64,000 nucleotides of DNA from Brenneria alni (GTDB lineage: Bacteria > Pseudomonadota > Gammaproteobacteria > Enterobacterales > Enterobacteriaceae). Position 1 is the stretch's first letter, and each line of letters begins with the position of its first letter. The stretch covers positions 56,782-120,781 of the forward strand of contig NZ_MJLZ01000006.1 in assembly GCF_003666245.1 (NCBI RefSeq), written 5' to 3'. A model generated the notes under the pieces. The model was not told the origin of the DNA. It saw nothing but the letters and a program-made list of their open reading frames with translations, and made no database searches. The position numbers and the translations under genes were made by a program. Positions 53,224 through 62,189 of the stretch are shown here, piece after piece.

Positions 53224-53292
53224 ATTATTTATATTACTTATTCCCAATATCAGCAACAGTAATTTATTTTGTCAGACAGGAGAGAAAGGCAA

Positions 53293-54534
53293 TCAGGAGA
53301 GTTGTTTTAAGCGAAAGCTAACCGCCAATGCAATAAATAGCAACGTCGCCAGAAATACGGTGATGCCCGCCCAGCCGTATGTGTACCAGAATACGCCGCC
53401 CAATGTTCCCGCCAAACTGGAACCCAGGTAATAAGAAAATAGATACATTGAAGAGGCCTGGCCTTTTGCCCGACGCGCACGCTGACCAATCCAACCGCTG
53501 GCAACGGCGTGAGCGGCAAAAAAACCGGCGGCAAACAGCATCATACCGATAAAAATACACACCAACGGACTCAGCGCGGTGACGCCTAACCCCAGCAACA
53601 TCAATCCAATGGAAATACTCAGCACCGGCCCCCGGCCATAGCGGGAGGTCAACACGCCCGCTTTAGGTGAACTGTAACTACCGGTCAGGTAAACCACCGA
53701 TAGCAGGCCGACGATCGCCTGACTGAGCAAGTAAGGTGTGGTCAACAATCGATAGCCGATATAGTTAAAGAGCGTAACGAACGCGCCCATCAGCAAAAAA
53801 CCCTGTAAAAACAGTAACGGTAACCCGGCATCATGCCAGTGCACTTTGGCATTTAGCAATAAGGTCTTGGGCCGCAAAGAGCCTGGCCGAAAATGACGCG
53901 ATTCAGGTAAAATTTTCCAGAAGGTTAGCGCAGCAATTAACGCCAAAACACCAATCGCCCCAACAGCAACCCGCCACGGGAAATAGTCACTCAATACGCC
54001 GCAGACCAGACGTCCGCTCATGCCGCCAATGGAGTTACCGCTGATATAAAGGCCCATAGAGAAAGCCAGCACACTGGGGTGGATCTCTTCACTCAGGTAA
54101 CTCATGGCGACAGCCGCAACGCCACTGAGTGATAAGCCAATCATGGCACGCATAATCAGCACGCCGTGCCAACTGGTCATAAAGGCGCAAATGAGTGTGC
54201 AAATGGCAGCCAGCATCAGCGACACTACCATCACATTCTTGCGGCCGACGGTATCAGACAACGGGCCGGTAAACAGCAATCCAATAGCCAACATGACCGT
54301 TGATACCGAAAGCGACAAGCTGCTGGCCGCCGGGGAAATGGCAAAATCCCGAGAAAGAAGCGGTAATAGAGGCTGTACACAGTAGAGCAGGGCGAAAGTG
54401 GCTAATCCGGCAGAAAACAAAGCCAGTGTGACTCGCATAAACTGAGGTGTGCCACGTTTAATATAAGGTGATTTGCGATTAGCGTTCGGTTTCGATGGAA
54501 GCGTTTCTCCGTTGTTAATAGTGGAAACAGGCAT
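53293..54534 (-). CDS. ynfM: YnfM, major facilitator superfamily transporter
   Basis: 413 residues from ATG 54534 (MPVSTINNGETL), chosen because the distance to the conserved RGTPQFMRVTLALFSAGL equals that in E. coli YnfM; the frame extends to 54618, and no start has a strong ribosome site. Twelve membrane segments, the MFS motif in GPLSDTVGRKNVMV, and a second copy-like SSPKAGVLTSRYGRGP. E. coli YnfM is reported to affect arabinose/other efflux; the substrate here is unknown. Confidence 0.93.
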   Translation of the reverse strand: MPVSTINNGETLPSKPNANRKSPYIKRGTPQFMRVTLALFSAGLATFALLYCVQPLLPLLSRDFAISPAASSLSLSVSTVMLAIGLLFTGPLSDTVGRKNVMVVSLMLAAICTLICAFMTSWHGVLIMRAMIGLSLSGVAAVAMSYLSEEIHPSVLAFSMGLYISGNSIGGMSGRLVCGVLSDYFPWRVAVGAIGVLALIAALTFWKILPESRHFRPGSLRPKTLLLNAKVHWHDAGLPLLFLQGFLLMGAFVTLFNYIGYRLLTTPYLLSQAIVGLLSVVYLTGSYSSPKAGVLTSRYGRGPVLSISIGLMLLGLGVTALSPLVCIFIGMMLFAAGFFAAHAVASGWIGQRARRAKGQASSMYLFSYYLGSSLAGTLGGVFWYTYGWAGITVFLATLLFIALAVSFRLKQLS

Positions 54535-54880
54535 GGGGTTCGACGCCGGAGATGACGGGGTACTCAAAATAATTCCAAGTTTAGGCGAGGGAAAGATGAG
54601 GCGATCATAGAAGAGCAATGTTAGAACGGCAAGCCGATCTTGGTATTATGCGTAACAACCCGTCACCAGACACGCTGGAGTACCAACTGTTGGCACATGC
54701 GGCACGATGCGGTTCGAAGTCTGGCTGGTTACGATCCGACATCGGCCTCTAAAGACAGCGGCCCAAGCGTTGATTTCGCTAATGATCAACCGACAATATC
54801 TTCAATATGTGCGTTAAATCACATAACGAATCAAATATTTGACGGCTTTAATGAAAAGCTCCACCATACCCTCAGTTTTT
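54535..54880. other. Intergenic region between ynfM and mlc
   Basis: No supported gene. A 116-codon frame (54640-54990) overlaps the start of mlc and looks spurious. The promoter of mlc and its operator lie at the right end. Confidence 0.5.
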
Positions 54881-54902
54881 TTATTTTGCAGCGTGAAAAT
54901 AA
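54881..54902. promoter_or_regulatory. Candidate Mlc (auto)operator
   Basis: TTATTTTGCAGCGTG followed by AAAATAA is a near palindrome of the NagC/Mlc type (TTATTTT...AAAATAA) 48 bases before the mlc start. Mlc represses its own gene in E. coli; the site is inferred. Confidence 0.5.
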
Positions 54903-54949
54903 AATATTACCCCAAGCAGTGCTAGCAATGCAGAGTAGGAGCCAGGTTT

Positions 54950-56167
54950 GTGATTGCCGACGGTCAACCAGGACATATCGATCAAATTAAACAAATGAAT
55001 GCCGGTACTGTATACCGACTGATCGACAAATATGGCCCGATATCACGTATTGAACTGTCCAAACGGGCACAGTTGGCGCCGGCCAGTATCACCAAGATTG
55101 TACGTGAACTGATAGAAGCCCATCTGGTACAGGAAACGGAATATCAGGATATCGGCAGCAGGGGGCGTCCGGCCATCGGGCTGATCCTTGATACGCAGGC
55201 ATGGCATTACCTTTCGGCACGTATCAGTCACAATATTATGACGCTGGCGCTGCGCGATCTAAGCAGTACTTTGGTCGTTGAAGATAGCGTTCCTCTTCCC
55301 GCAGAACATCCACAGCCTTTACTCCAGCGAATTCTGAATGAAATCGATCAGTTCTTTATTAGGTATCAAAAACGGCTGGAACGACTGACAGCCATCGCCA
55401 TCACCGCTCCGGGCATGATCGACGCCACAACCGGCATAATTCACCGGATGCCGTTTTATAATGTGGAAGAGATGGCGATAGGGCCAGCACTGGAGCAGCG
55501 AACCGGGTTACCCGTTTTTGTACAACATGATATCTGTGCCTGGACGATGGCAGAGGCGTTGTACGGCGCATCCCGCGGCTGTCAGAACGTCATTCAGGTG
55601 GTTATTGATCATAATGTAGGTGCCGGAGTCATTACCGGAGGACGTATTCTACATGCGGGAAGTCGTAATCTGGTCGAAATAGGGCATACTCAGGTCGACC
55701 CGTATGGTAAACGTTGTTATTGCGGTAATCATGGCTGCCTTGAAACGGTTGCCGGCACGGAAAGTATGCTGGATTTGGCGCAGCAACGCATGAATACGTC
55801 AATGAGCTCAATGCTGCATGGTTCCCCACTGACGGTAGACAGCCTCTGTGATGCAGCGCTGAAAGGCGATCAGTTGGCAAAAGATATTATTAACGATGTC
55901 GGTAATAATGTGGGTCGTATCGTCGCCATCATGGTTAATTTATTTAATCCCGATAAAATTTTAGTCGGTTCTCCGCTTAATAAAGCGGCCAGTATTTTAT
56001 ACCCGGCCATGATGGGGTGTATTCATCAGCAGTCTTTTCCTCCTTATAGTCATAATATTCAGGTAGAAGCAACCCTGTTTTATAACCAGGGCACTATGCC
56101 CGGCGCTGCATTGGTTAAAGATGCGTTATACAACGGGTCTTTATTGGTGAAGCTGTTACAGGGTTAA
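54950..56167 (+). CDS. mlc: Mlc (DgsA), ROK-family repressor of sugar-uptake genes
   Basis: 405 residues with a GTG start preceded by AGGAG. N-terminal winged helix (PGHIDQIKQMNAGTVYRLID, ISRIELSKRAQLAPASITKI), then the ROK domain with the signature VVIDHNVGAGVITGGRILHA and the zinc site HTQVDPYGKRCYCGNHGCLE. Mlc represses ptsG, ptsHI, manXYZ and malT, and is sequestered by unphosphorylated IIBC-Glc. It is followed by bioD2 as in E. coli. Confidence 0.97.
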   Translation: MIADGQPGHIDQIKQMNAGTVYRLIDKYGPISRIELSKRAQLAPASITKIVRELIEAHLVQETEYQDIGSRGRPAIGLILDTQAWHYLSARISHNIMTLALRDLSSTLVVEDSVPLPAEHPQPLLQRILNEIDQFFIRYQKRLERLTAIAITAPGMIDATTGIIHRMPFYNVEEMAIGPALEQRTGLPVFVQHDICAWTMAEALYGASRGCQNVIQVVIDHNVGAGVITGGRILHAGSRNLVEIGHTQVDPYGKRCYCGNHGCLETVAGTESMLDLAQQRMNTSMSSMLHGSPLTVDSLCDAALKGDQLAKDIINDVGNNVGRIVAIMVNLFNPDKILVGSPLNKAASILYPAMMGCIHQQSFPPYSHNIQVEATLFYNQGTMPGAALVKDALYNGSLLVKLLQG

Positions 56168-56334
56168 ACGCCGACTTTCTATTCCTTTGTGTATTTTCAT
56201 TTTCTGCTGTAGAAGTCCTGAGAAGCAAAACATTGAGCTAACGCAAGCTGCCTGGATGGCGCATCGCCTAGAATTTCACTATTGGAAAGCATTTTTGCAG
56301 TGCTTGTTATTTTCAGGTGGCCCGGAGTTGTCTC

Positions 56335-57000
56335 ATGTTGAAACGCATTTTTGTCACAGGTACAGACACTGCAGTTGGTAAAACGGTTGTATCCAGAGCG
56401 TTATTGCAAAAGCTGGCAGTGACGGGAAAACCGGTGGCAGGCTATAAACCGATAGCAAAGGGATGTGTGGAAACGGAGGAGGGGTTGAGAAATAAAGATG
56501 CGTTGCTTTTGCAGGCTGCCTCTTCCCTTTATTTACCCTATGATTCGGTTAATCCTATTGCGCTGCGTGAAGATGAAATAAGCGCCAGCGAACAGCCGAT
56601 TAATTACAGCGCCATGACTCAGGGTTTGCATCACTTATGTGAAATAGCAGACGCTGTGGTGATTGAGGGTAGCGGCGGCTGGCGCACATTGATGAATGAT
56701 CTGCGACCTTATTCTGAATGGGTTGTTCAGGAACAGTTGCCGGTTGTTTTAGTGGTTGGTATTAAACTGGGTTGTATCAGCCATGCGTTATTAACCGCGC
56801 AGGCCATTATTAATGATGGATTACCACTAGTAGGCTGGGTCGCAAACCGTATTAATCCTGGTCTGGCGAATTATGCTGAAATTATTACAGCGCTGCGTAA
56901 AAAAATCCCCGCACCACAATTAGGAGAACTGCCTTATTTACCCCGCGCTGAACAGCGTGATTTATCTTCCTATATCGATCTTTCGGCTGTGAGTTATTAG
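56335..57000 (+). CDS. bioD2: Dethiobiotin synthetase paralogue (BioD2/YnfK)
   Basis: 221 residues from ATG 56335 (MLKRIFVTGTDTAVGKTVVS); GGAG precedes it. It carries the BioD P-loop GTDTAVGKT and the GYKPIAKG element, with VIEGSGGWRTLMND in the middle. Like E. coli YnfK it lies after mlc and is a second BioD-type protein apart from the bio operon. Dethiobiotin synthesis is the likely but unproved activity. Confidence 0.92.
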   Translation: MLKRIFVTGTDTAVGKTVVSRALLQKLAVTGKPVAGYKPIAKGCVETEEGLRNKDALLLQAASSLYLPYDSVNPIALREDEISASEQPINYSAMTQGLHHLCEIADAVVIEGSGGWRTLMNDLRPYSEWVVQEQLPVVLVVGIKLGCISHALLTAQAIINDGLPLVGWVANRINPGLANYAEIITALRKKIPAPQLGELPYLPRAEQRDLSSYIDLSAVSY

Positions 57001-57123
57001 TCCTGTTGGTATGTTATTTCTAGCGTAATTTATCCGACCATCCGATATAGTTTTTTAATTCAAAAGGATTGCCAGGGAAACCTGTTCGTTCCCCTGTGAA
57101 TCCTTGAAAACGAAGTATGCCCA

Positions 57124-57387
57124 TTACTGTGCACTGGTCGTTGACTGACCATCAGCATGTCGGGTATAAACGATTTTATGCGAGTCATTTTCACAATGAC
57201 CGACCACCTGACCACCGGCCTGATCCACCTGATCGTTAGGAACAATATCAAGCGTGAAACCTGATTCCGGCACGCCGTTATTGATGATCTTCTGTGAAAT
57301 ATCCTCCTTAACGCTCTCACAAGACGCTTGCGCTGCCAGAGGAGCAATCACAAACAAAGCCGCACCAAAAATAATTGCCTTTTTCAT
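57124..57387 (-). CDS. ynfD: DUF1161 family periplasmic protein (YnfD-like)
   Basis: 87 residues. Signal peptide (MKKAIIFGAALFVIAPLAAQA) then a mature part starting SCESVKEDISQKIINNGVPE, with VPNDQVDQAGGQVVGHC, the DUF1161 hallmark; two Cys may pair. E. coli YnfD is of this family and lies in the same region. Function unknown. AAAAGGGTG precedes the start. Confidence 0.85.
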   Translation of the reverse strand: MKKAIIFGAALFVIAPLAAQASCESVKEDISQKIINNGVPESGFTLDIVPNDQVDQAGGQVVGHCENDSHKIVYTRHADGQSTTSAQ

Positions 57388-57480
57388 CCCATCACCCTTT
57401 TATCTGAATAAATTCATGCCCACTGCCTGGTATTATATCCGTCAGGCAATAAGGCTTACTTTACAAGCGTAGACTAAAAA

Positions 57481-57831
57481 TCAGGGTGTAACCGCACGAC
57501 CGGTGCGGCGATCAAGACAACGCTCGGTATTGGCTTCCCAATAGGCATTAACATTATAGCTGGCGTTACACTTCTCCTGTCCGTCAATCGCCTTTTCAAC
57601 TTTATCGAATTCTTTCTCAGTACGAGAGTTAACTTTATTACGCAACGAGCGGGTTGAATTCCACTGTTCACTGCTTTGTCGAACCGCTTCTGTCGATAAG
57701 GCGCTATTGCCAGAGTCAATCACGACATGTTGCGTTTCTGCCATTACAGTGGGCTGCCAGACAGCAGAGACCATTATTATGGACAGCGGGATCATGACCC
57801 GAATCAGAGATACAAAGGAATATTGGTTCAT
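57481..57831 (-). CDS. ynfB: YnfB, DUF1283 family periplasmic protein
   Basis: 116 residues. Signal peptide ends near VMAET (about residue 32). The mature part has the family elements [20 protein letters not shown] and [20 protein letters not shown], closely similar to E. coli YnfB. AAGGTG precedes the start. Function unknown. Confidence 0.9.
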   Translation of the reverse strand: MNQYSFVSLIRVMIPLSIIMVSAVWQPTVMAETQHVVIDSGNSALSTEAVRQSSEQWNSTRSLRNKVNSRTEKEFDKVEKAIDGQEKCNASYNVNAYWEANTERCLDRRTGRAVTP

Positions 57832-57968
57832 GTTTCACCTTGACATAAATAGGAGACATCGGATTCAGGTCAGAGTGTATCATTGTTCATATCAACGGCA
57901 CTATAACCGCAAATGGGAAGAACAAGATGTTGTGTTGCGGCGCGAGAGAGACTCCGCGCCATGCAGGG

Positions 57969-58718
57969 TTAGCCTTCGCGGTTCACATTCAGCCCGGCAA
58001 AAGACTGGCTGACCGGCATCATTTCCAGTGAGTTAATGTTAACGTGGGCAGGCAGCGTCGCCACCCAGAATACGGCTTCAGCAACATCCTCAGCCGTAAG
58101 CGGTTTGGTATTATCATAGGTTTGGGTAACTTTATCTTCGTTGCCTTTAAAGCGTATGGCGGAAAATTCCGTTCCACCGACCAGGCCCGGCTCAATATTA
58201 GTTACACGTACCTGAGTACCGAACAAATCCGCCCGCAGACCAAGGCTGAACTGACGGACAAAGGCTTTAGTCGCGCCATATACGTTGCCGCCGGCATAAG
58301 GCCAGTTCCCGGCAGTAGAACCGATATTGATAACATGCCCGACATTACGTTTGACCATATCCGGCAACAGGGCGCGAGTCATAAAGACCAGCCCTTTGTT
58401 ATTGGTATCGATCATATTTTCCCAGTCATTCACATAGGCTTTATGCGCAGGCTCCAGACCTAAGGCCAGCCCGGCATTGTTTACCAGAACATCAATTTTG
58501 CGCCAGGCGGCGGGCAGTGACGTCATTGCCTGATCGATAGATTTCTGGTTGCGGACATCAAGCCGTAACGTATGCAAGGATGCTCCCAACTCTTCTTTCA
58601 ACACATCCAGGCGTTCCTGACGGCGACCACACGCGATGACTTTATGACCCTCTTTGATAAATTTACGGGTAATAGACTCACCAAATCCAGCCGTTGCACC
58701 GGTAACAAAAATTATCAT
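57969..58718 (-). CDS. ydfG: YdfG, NADP-dependent 3-hydroxy acid dehydrogenase
   Basis: 249 residues, classical SDR. Cofactor motif VTGATAGFGESITRKF at the N-terminus, NNAGLALGLEPAHKA, the catalytic Ser in NIGSTAGNWPYAGGNVYGATKAF with the YxxxK pair at its end. In E. coli YdfG oxidises L-allo-threonine, serine and 3-hydroxy acids, and reduces malonic semialdehyde (in the Rut pathway). AGAGGAA precedes the start. Confidence 0.96.
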   Translation of the reverse strand: MIIFVTGATAGFGESITRKFIKEGHKVIACGRRQERLDVLKEELGASLHTLRLDVRNQKSIDQAMTSLPAAWRKIDVLVNNAGLALGLEPAHKAYVNDWENMIDTNNKGLVFMTRALLPDMVKRNVGHVINIGSTAGNWPYAGGNVYGATKAFVRQFSLGLRADLFGTQVRVTNIEPGLVGGTEFSAIRFKGNEDKVTQTYDNTKPLTAEDVAEAVFWVATLPAHVNINSLEMMPVSQSFAGLNVNREG

Positions 58719-58933
58719 AATGTTATTTTCCTCTGACTGTGTTTCATTATTTGTTTCCAGATCGGGTACAGTTTATACCTGATACCAGTATGGATAAAAC
58801 AGGAGGAGCGCAATCGCAGGGTTCAGGCCCTGTATCAGCATACAAATGAAGGTAAAGGAATTTTTAATTAAATCCCATAGCATCTTGTCTTAGAATCAGT
58901 TTTTATTCATCCGAAAAAGGAAAAACCAACCAT

Positions 58934-59794
58934 ATGGACGCAATGACACACCAACTATCTAATGGCATCGCGCTTACACTACGCAAACCCGTTTCGACTG
59001 AAAATATGCCGGTTATTATTTTGTGCCACGGATTCTGCGGCATACAAGAGATTTTATTACCGCCATTTGCCGAGTTCTTCACCCATTCAGGGTTCTGCAC
59101 CGTTACATTTGATTACCGGGGTTTTGGTGCAAGCGCAGGAGAGCGTGGCCGCCTTGTCCCTGCCATGCAGATTGAAGATATTCTCGCCGTTGTTGAATGG
59201 ATTAAAAATCAGCCGGGTGTTGATGCTGATCGTATCGGCCTGTGGGGAACATCATTTGGAGGCTGTCATGTATTCGGCGCTGCGGCTGAAAACCCTGATA
59301 TCAAATGTATCGTCAGCCAGTTGGCTTTTGCCGATGGCGAGGCGATAGTCACGGGAAAAATGTCAGATGAAGAAAAAACAGCTTTCATGGCCACGTTGAA
59401 TAAAATGGCGGAGAAACAAAAATCGACAGGTAAGGAGATGTTCGTTGGCATAACTCGCGTATTAAGTGATACGGAATCAAAAGCATTTTTCGAAGAGAAT
59501 AAAACCCGCTATCCCTCAATGGATATTAAAATTCCTTTTCTTACAGTAAGAGAAACCCTGCAATACAAGCCCCAGGAGAAAGCCGCCCGTGTAAGTTGCC
59601 CGACCCTGGTTGTTCTGGCTGGAAAAGATACTGTCAATCCTCCAGATCAAGGGCGGGCATTATATGATGCAGTGAAAGCGAATGAAAAACAGCTATATGT
59701 GGAAGATGGCGCCCGACACTATGACATGTACAGCGGGGAATATTTCGACCGTGTAGTCAGCGTTCAGACTGACTGGTTCAGGACTCATCTGTAA
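58934..59794 (+). CDS. Alpha/beta hydrolase
   Basis: 286 residues. Nucleophile elbow GLWGTSFGGCHV (Ser), CHGFCGIQE oxyanion-region HG, VLAGKDTVNPP with the acidic residue and DGARHYDMYSG with the catalytic His, so the triad is complete. The fold is that of the Xaa-Pro dipeptidyl-peptidase/YqkD-type S15-like hydrolases. No substrate can be inferred. No orthologue at this position in E. coli, so it is accessory; it is convergent with gpgS. Confidence 0.8.
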   Translation: MDAMTHQLSNGIALTLRKPVSTENMPVIILCHGFCGIQEILLPPFAEFFTHSGFCTVTFDYRGFGASAGERGRLVPAMQIEDILAVVEWIKNQPGVDADRIGLWGTSFGGCHVFGAAAENPDIKCIVSQLAFADGEAIVTGKMSDEEKTAFMATLNKMAEKQKSTGKEMFVGITRVLSDTESKAFFEENKTRYPSMDIKIPFLTVRETLQYKPQEKAARVSCPTLVVLAGKDTVNPPDQGRALYDAVKANEKQLYVEDGARHYDMYSGEYFDRVVSVQTDWFRTHL

Positions 59795-59812
59795 TTTTTC
59801 ATCCAGGTTAAT

Positions 59813-59834
59813 ACTGCCACTGGAAAGTGGCAGT
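59813..59834. terminator. Hairpin between the hydrolase and gpgS genes
   Basis: ACTGCCACT, loop GGAA and AGTGGCAGT form a perfect 9-bp stem between convergent genes; weak T-run. Confidence 0.6.
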
Positions 59835-59844
59835 TCGGGAGCAT

Positions 59845-61062
59845 TTAATCATCCTGATTATCGGCTTCTACGGCGTCATATAGCCGTTCGAGAATATCAG
59901 GAAAAGCTGACTGTACTCGGTTCCAGCTTGGCACAAAGGGCTTGTCTCCCGGACTTTCACTGTATACCTGGCCAGAAAGCGTAATCACATCAGAAAACAG
60001 TTCGACGGCTGATTCCTCCGTGTGCCGATCGAAATGCAGACCGTTCATACGGGCATCATGCTCGAATGCGTCAATCATATCCAGAGCCGTGCGGTAATAA
60101 GTTGCCCGCAGAACACGGAATGAATCCGTGGTGATATTCACACCCAATATCGCCAGTTTACGATACAACGCTTTGGTGATATCGGTCGCCATCCGCTGCA
60201 AGCCCGCGTTAGGATCCTCTTCCGACATCGGCTGGTGTTTATGGTCATAGTTGTCAGCGATATCAACCTGACAGATGCGGCTGGTTGCCGTACCCCGGTG
60301 TATCTCCGACAGCACGCCAATTTCCAATCCCCAGTCGCTGGGGATACGCAGGTTATTCAAAATATGGGTGCGCATAGCGAACTCGCCCGACAACGGATAA
60401 CGATAGCTGCGCATGTATTCCAGATAGTCAGAATTGCCATAAACCTTTTGCAACGATTTGAGTAACGGGAAAACCAGCAGGCGACCAACCCGTCCGTTGA
60501 ACTTTCCATCGGCTACCCGCGCATAATAGCCTTTGCAGAAATCATAATGAAAATGTGGATTCGCCACAGGATAGAGCAAGCGGGCCAGCATACTGCGATC
60601 ATAGGTGACAATGTCACAATCATGCAACGCCACGCAGGAAGTGCGGCGCGATGCCAGAGTATAACCGACACAAAACCATACGTTACGGCCTTTACCTGGT
60701 TCCGTTGGCGCCAGTGACCTATCGGCCAGTTCATCACTTAGCGCCTTGAGCCGTGGGCCGTCATTCCACAAAATACGGTGGCGCTGCGGCAAGCGGGAAA
60801 AAAACTCGCGGGCATATTGGAACTGTTCCCGATCGGCTCGATCCAAACCAATGACAATCTCGCCAAGATAAGGCACCTGAGACAGCAGATCGACAATATT
60901 ATCTAAAGCAGGCCCTTCCAGTTCTGAATAAAGAGAAGGGAGGATGAGTCCCATACTGTTTTGCCCGGAAAACACCTGTAGTTCATATTCCAGTTCTTCT
61001 ACACTTCTCTGGGTCAGATTGTGAAAGTTAGTAATTATTCCATCCTGATAAAATTCACTCAT
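59845..61062 (-). CDS. gpgS: Glucosyl-3-phosphoglycerate synthase-like glycosyltransferase (GT81 type)
   Basis: 405 residues. A GT-A-type glycosyltransferase: LILPSLYSELEGPALDNIVD at the start, GKGRNVWFCVGYTL, the metal-binding acidic run ALHDCDIVTYDRSML, YPLSGEFAMRTHILNNLRIP and GLEIGVLSEIH, as in GpgS. It would make glucosyl-3-phosphoglycerate, the precursor of the compatible solute glucosylglycerate (or its mannosyl analogue). GGGAGA precedes the start. It follows the phosphatase gene in the same direction with a 27-base gap, which fits a two-step pathway. A perfect matS site is inside at 60605-60617. Confidence 0.82.
   Translation of the reverse strand: MSEFYQDGIITNFHNLTQRSVEELEYELQVFSGQNSMGLILPSLYSELEGPALDNIVDLLSQVPYLGEIVIGLDRADREQFQYAREFFSRLPQRHRILWNDGPRLKALSDELADRSLAPTEPGKGRNVWFCVGYTLASRRTSCVALHDCDIVTYDRSMLARLLYPVANPHFHYDFCKGYYARVADGKFNGRVGRLLVFPLLKSLQKVYGNSDYLEYMRSYRYPLSGEFAMRTHILNNLRIPSDWGLEIGVLSEIHRGTATSRICQVDIADNYDHKHQPMSEEDPNAGLQRMATDITKALYRKLAILGVNITTDSFRVLRATYYRTALDMIDAFEHDARMNGLHFDRHTEESAVELFSDVITLSGQVYSESPGDKPFVPSWNRVQSAFPDILERLYDAVEADNQDD
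60605..60617. other. matS site, inside gpgS
   Basis: GTGACAATGTCAC is a perfect match to GTGACRNYGTCAC, the second copy of this exact sequence in the window and the nearest one to dif (3.2 kb). Confidence 0.85.
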
Positions 61063-61089
61063 TGTGTTCTCCCATACAATTATGCTTTA

Positions 61090-61902
61090 TTATTGATCAC
61101 CAAGAAAATAGTCGAGGCCCTCAGCCCAGCCAACAGGCCCCATGAACTGCGTGCGATATAACCCACCGCTATATTCTGGTAAACCAACAAGTTGATTTCC
61201 CTTGCCTTTAATTACTACCGCGTTATCCATTGTGCACAGTAAAGAAACATCATTCGGTCCGTCGCCAAGACCAATTGTCACCACAGGGTGATCGTTTATG
61301 TGTGAATATTGTTTTTTTATCCAGTGCGCTGCCACTCCCTTGCTGACGCCGATACCCATAACATGATAAAACCGTCCGCCCTGGGTCAGTGATAATCCAT
61401 GACTTGCCAGCGCCTGACGAAAACGTACCAGCGAATCGGTGTCGCCCAGCCACTGAATTGGCTCAGAGGCTTCACGGTGACGGGCAAGTTCCGCGCTCTG
61501 CTCCGATAATCCAGTTAATCCGGCAATCTCTGCGGGTTCCATGTCGGCAAAGCCTCTAAAGCTGAAAGCATGCGTCTCCCGTAATCGACTAAGTTGAGTG
61601 CAGATGGAAGGGTAGTCTGCATTAAAAATCTTACGAGGGAAGTCCGGGTGCGAGTTCCAGTCTGTCGGCAGCGCAATCAGTGCGCCGTTTTCAGCAATAT
61701 AGGGAAGGTGGCTGAGACCAAGATCACATTGCAGTTGCTCAACTTCAGCCGCCGTTTTACTGGTAGTGATGATGACGGGGATCTTGAGCTGGGCCAGTCG
61801 TTCCAGCCACGGACGCGCAGGTTCCCAACTGTAGGTATCGTGATCGAGCAGCGAACCATCGAGGTCACTGAAAATAATCAGATTGGAACTCAATTCTGAC
61901 AT
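61090..61902 (-). CDS. Mannosyl/glucosyl-3-phosphoglycerate phosphatase (HAD, YedP type)
   Basis: 270 residues from ATG 61902 (MSELSSNLIIFSDLDGSLLD), with GGAGAG upstream; the open frame reaches 61956 without a good start. HAD phosphatase: motif I FSDLDGSLLDH, motif II ITTSKTAAEV, motif III Lys region (GVSKGVAAHWI), motif IV TIGLGDGPNDVSLL. MpgP/YedP subfamily, which dephosphorylates the sugar-phosphoglycerate made by the neighbouring synthase. Together they would make the osmolyte glucosylglycerate or mannosylglycerate. Confidence 0.85.
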   Translation of the reverse strand: MSELSSNLIIFSDLDGSLLDHDTYSWEPARPWLERLAQLKIPVIITTSKTAAEVEQLQCDLGLSHLPYIAENGALIALPTDWNSHPDFPRKIFNADYPSICTQLSRLRETHAFSFRGFADMEPAEIAGLTGLSEQSAELARHREASEPIQWLGDTDSLVRFRQALASHGLSLTQGGRFYHVMGIGVSKGVAAHWIKKQYSHINDHPVVTIGLGDGPNDVSLLCTMDNAVVIKGKGNQLVGLPEYSGGLYRTQFMGPVGWAEGLDYFLGDQ

Positions 61903-62016
61903 TGGCTCTCCATAAATTATCGGGGATATACAGATAATAACGATGGGTGTGTACAACGTTGCGTTGAGTCGCTGTCTGCTACTGTTTTTGCTATCAGACT
62001 GATAATGAATATGAAA

Positions 62017-62032
62017 TGTGATTTACATCACT
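62017..62032. promoter_or_regulatory. CRP-like site upstream of the osmolyte operon
   Basis: TGTGATTTACATCACT matches the CRP consensus TGTGA-N6-TCACA at nine of ten conserved bases. It is 115 bases before the phosphatase gene on the other strand and upstream of the hrp box; which unit it serves is not clear. Confidence 0.5.
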
Positions 62033-62128
62033 ATCTTTAACTGTATGCAAAAATTGTCTGTTACGCAAATTTATGCATCAGCATTGATACGTTTTCCGGT
62101 TTTTCCATTGAATACGGAATATTCAACA

Positions 62129-62157
62129 GGAACTTTTTATCAAAAATCGGCCACTAA
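62129..62157 (+). promoter_or_regulatory. hrp box (HrpL-dependent promoter)
   Basis: GGAACT, 16 bases, then CCACTAA matches the HrpL ECF-sigma consensus GGAACC-N15/16-CCACNNA (one mismatch, a C-to-T common in natural boxes). It ends 32 bases before the start codon of the effector-like gene, a usual distance. Strong evidence for co-regulation with an hrp type III secretion system. Confidence 0.85.
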
Positions 62158-62189
62158 ATTATTATTTATGATTAACTGACTGCATATCA

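Noticed and set aside
54640..54990. 116-codon frame upstream of mlc
   Set aside because: It overlaps the mlc start and the operator region, and has no recognisable domain.
57707..58012. 101-codon plus-strand frame across ynfB/ydfG
   Set aside because: It is antisense to two well-supported genes and has no family similarity.
61903..62189. Search for a second dif-like arm left of the effector gene
   Set aside because: The best stretch (near 62061, TTACGCAAATTTATGC) matches dif poorly; not reported as a site.
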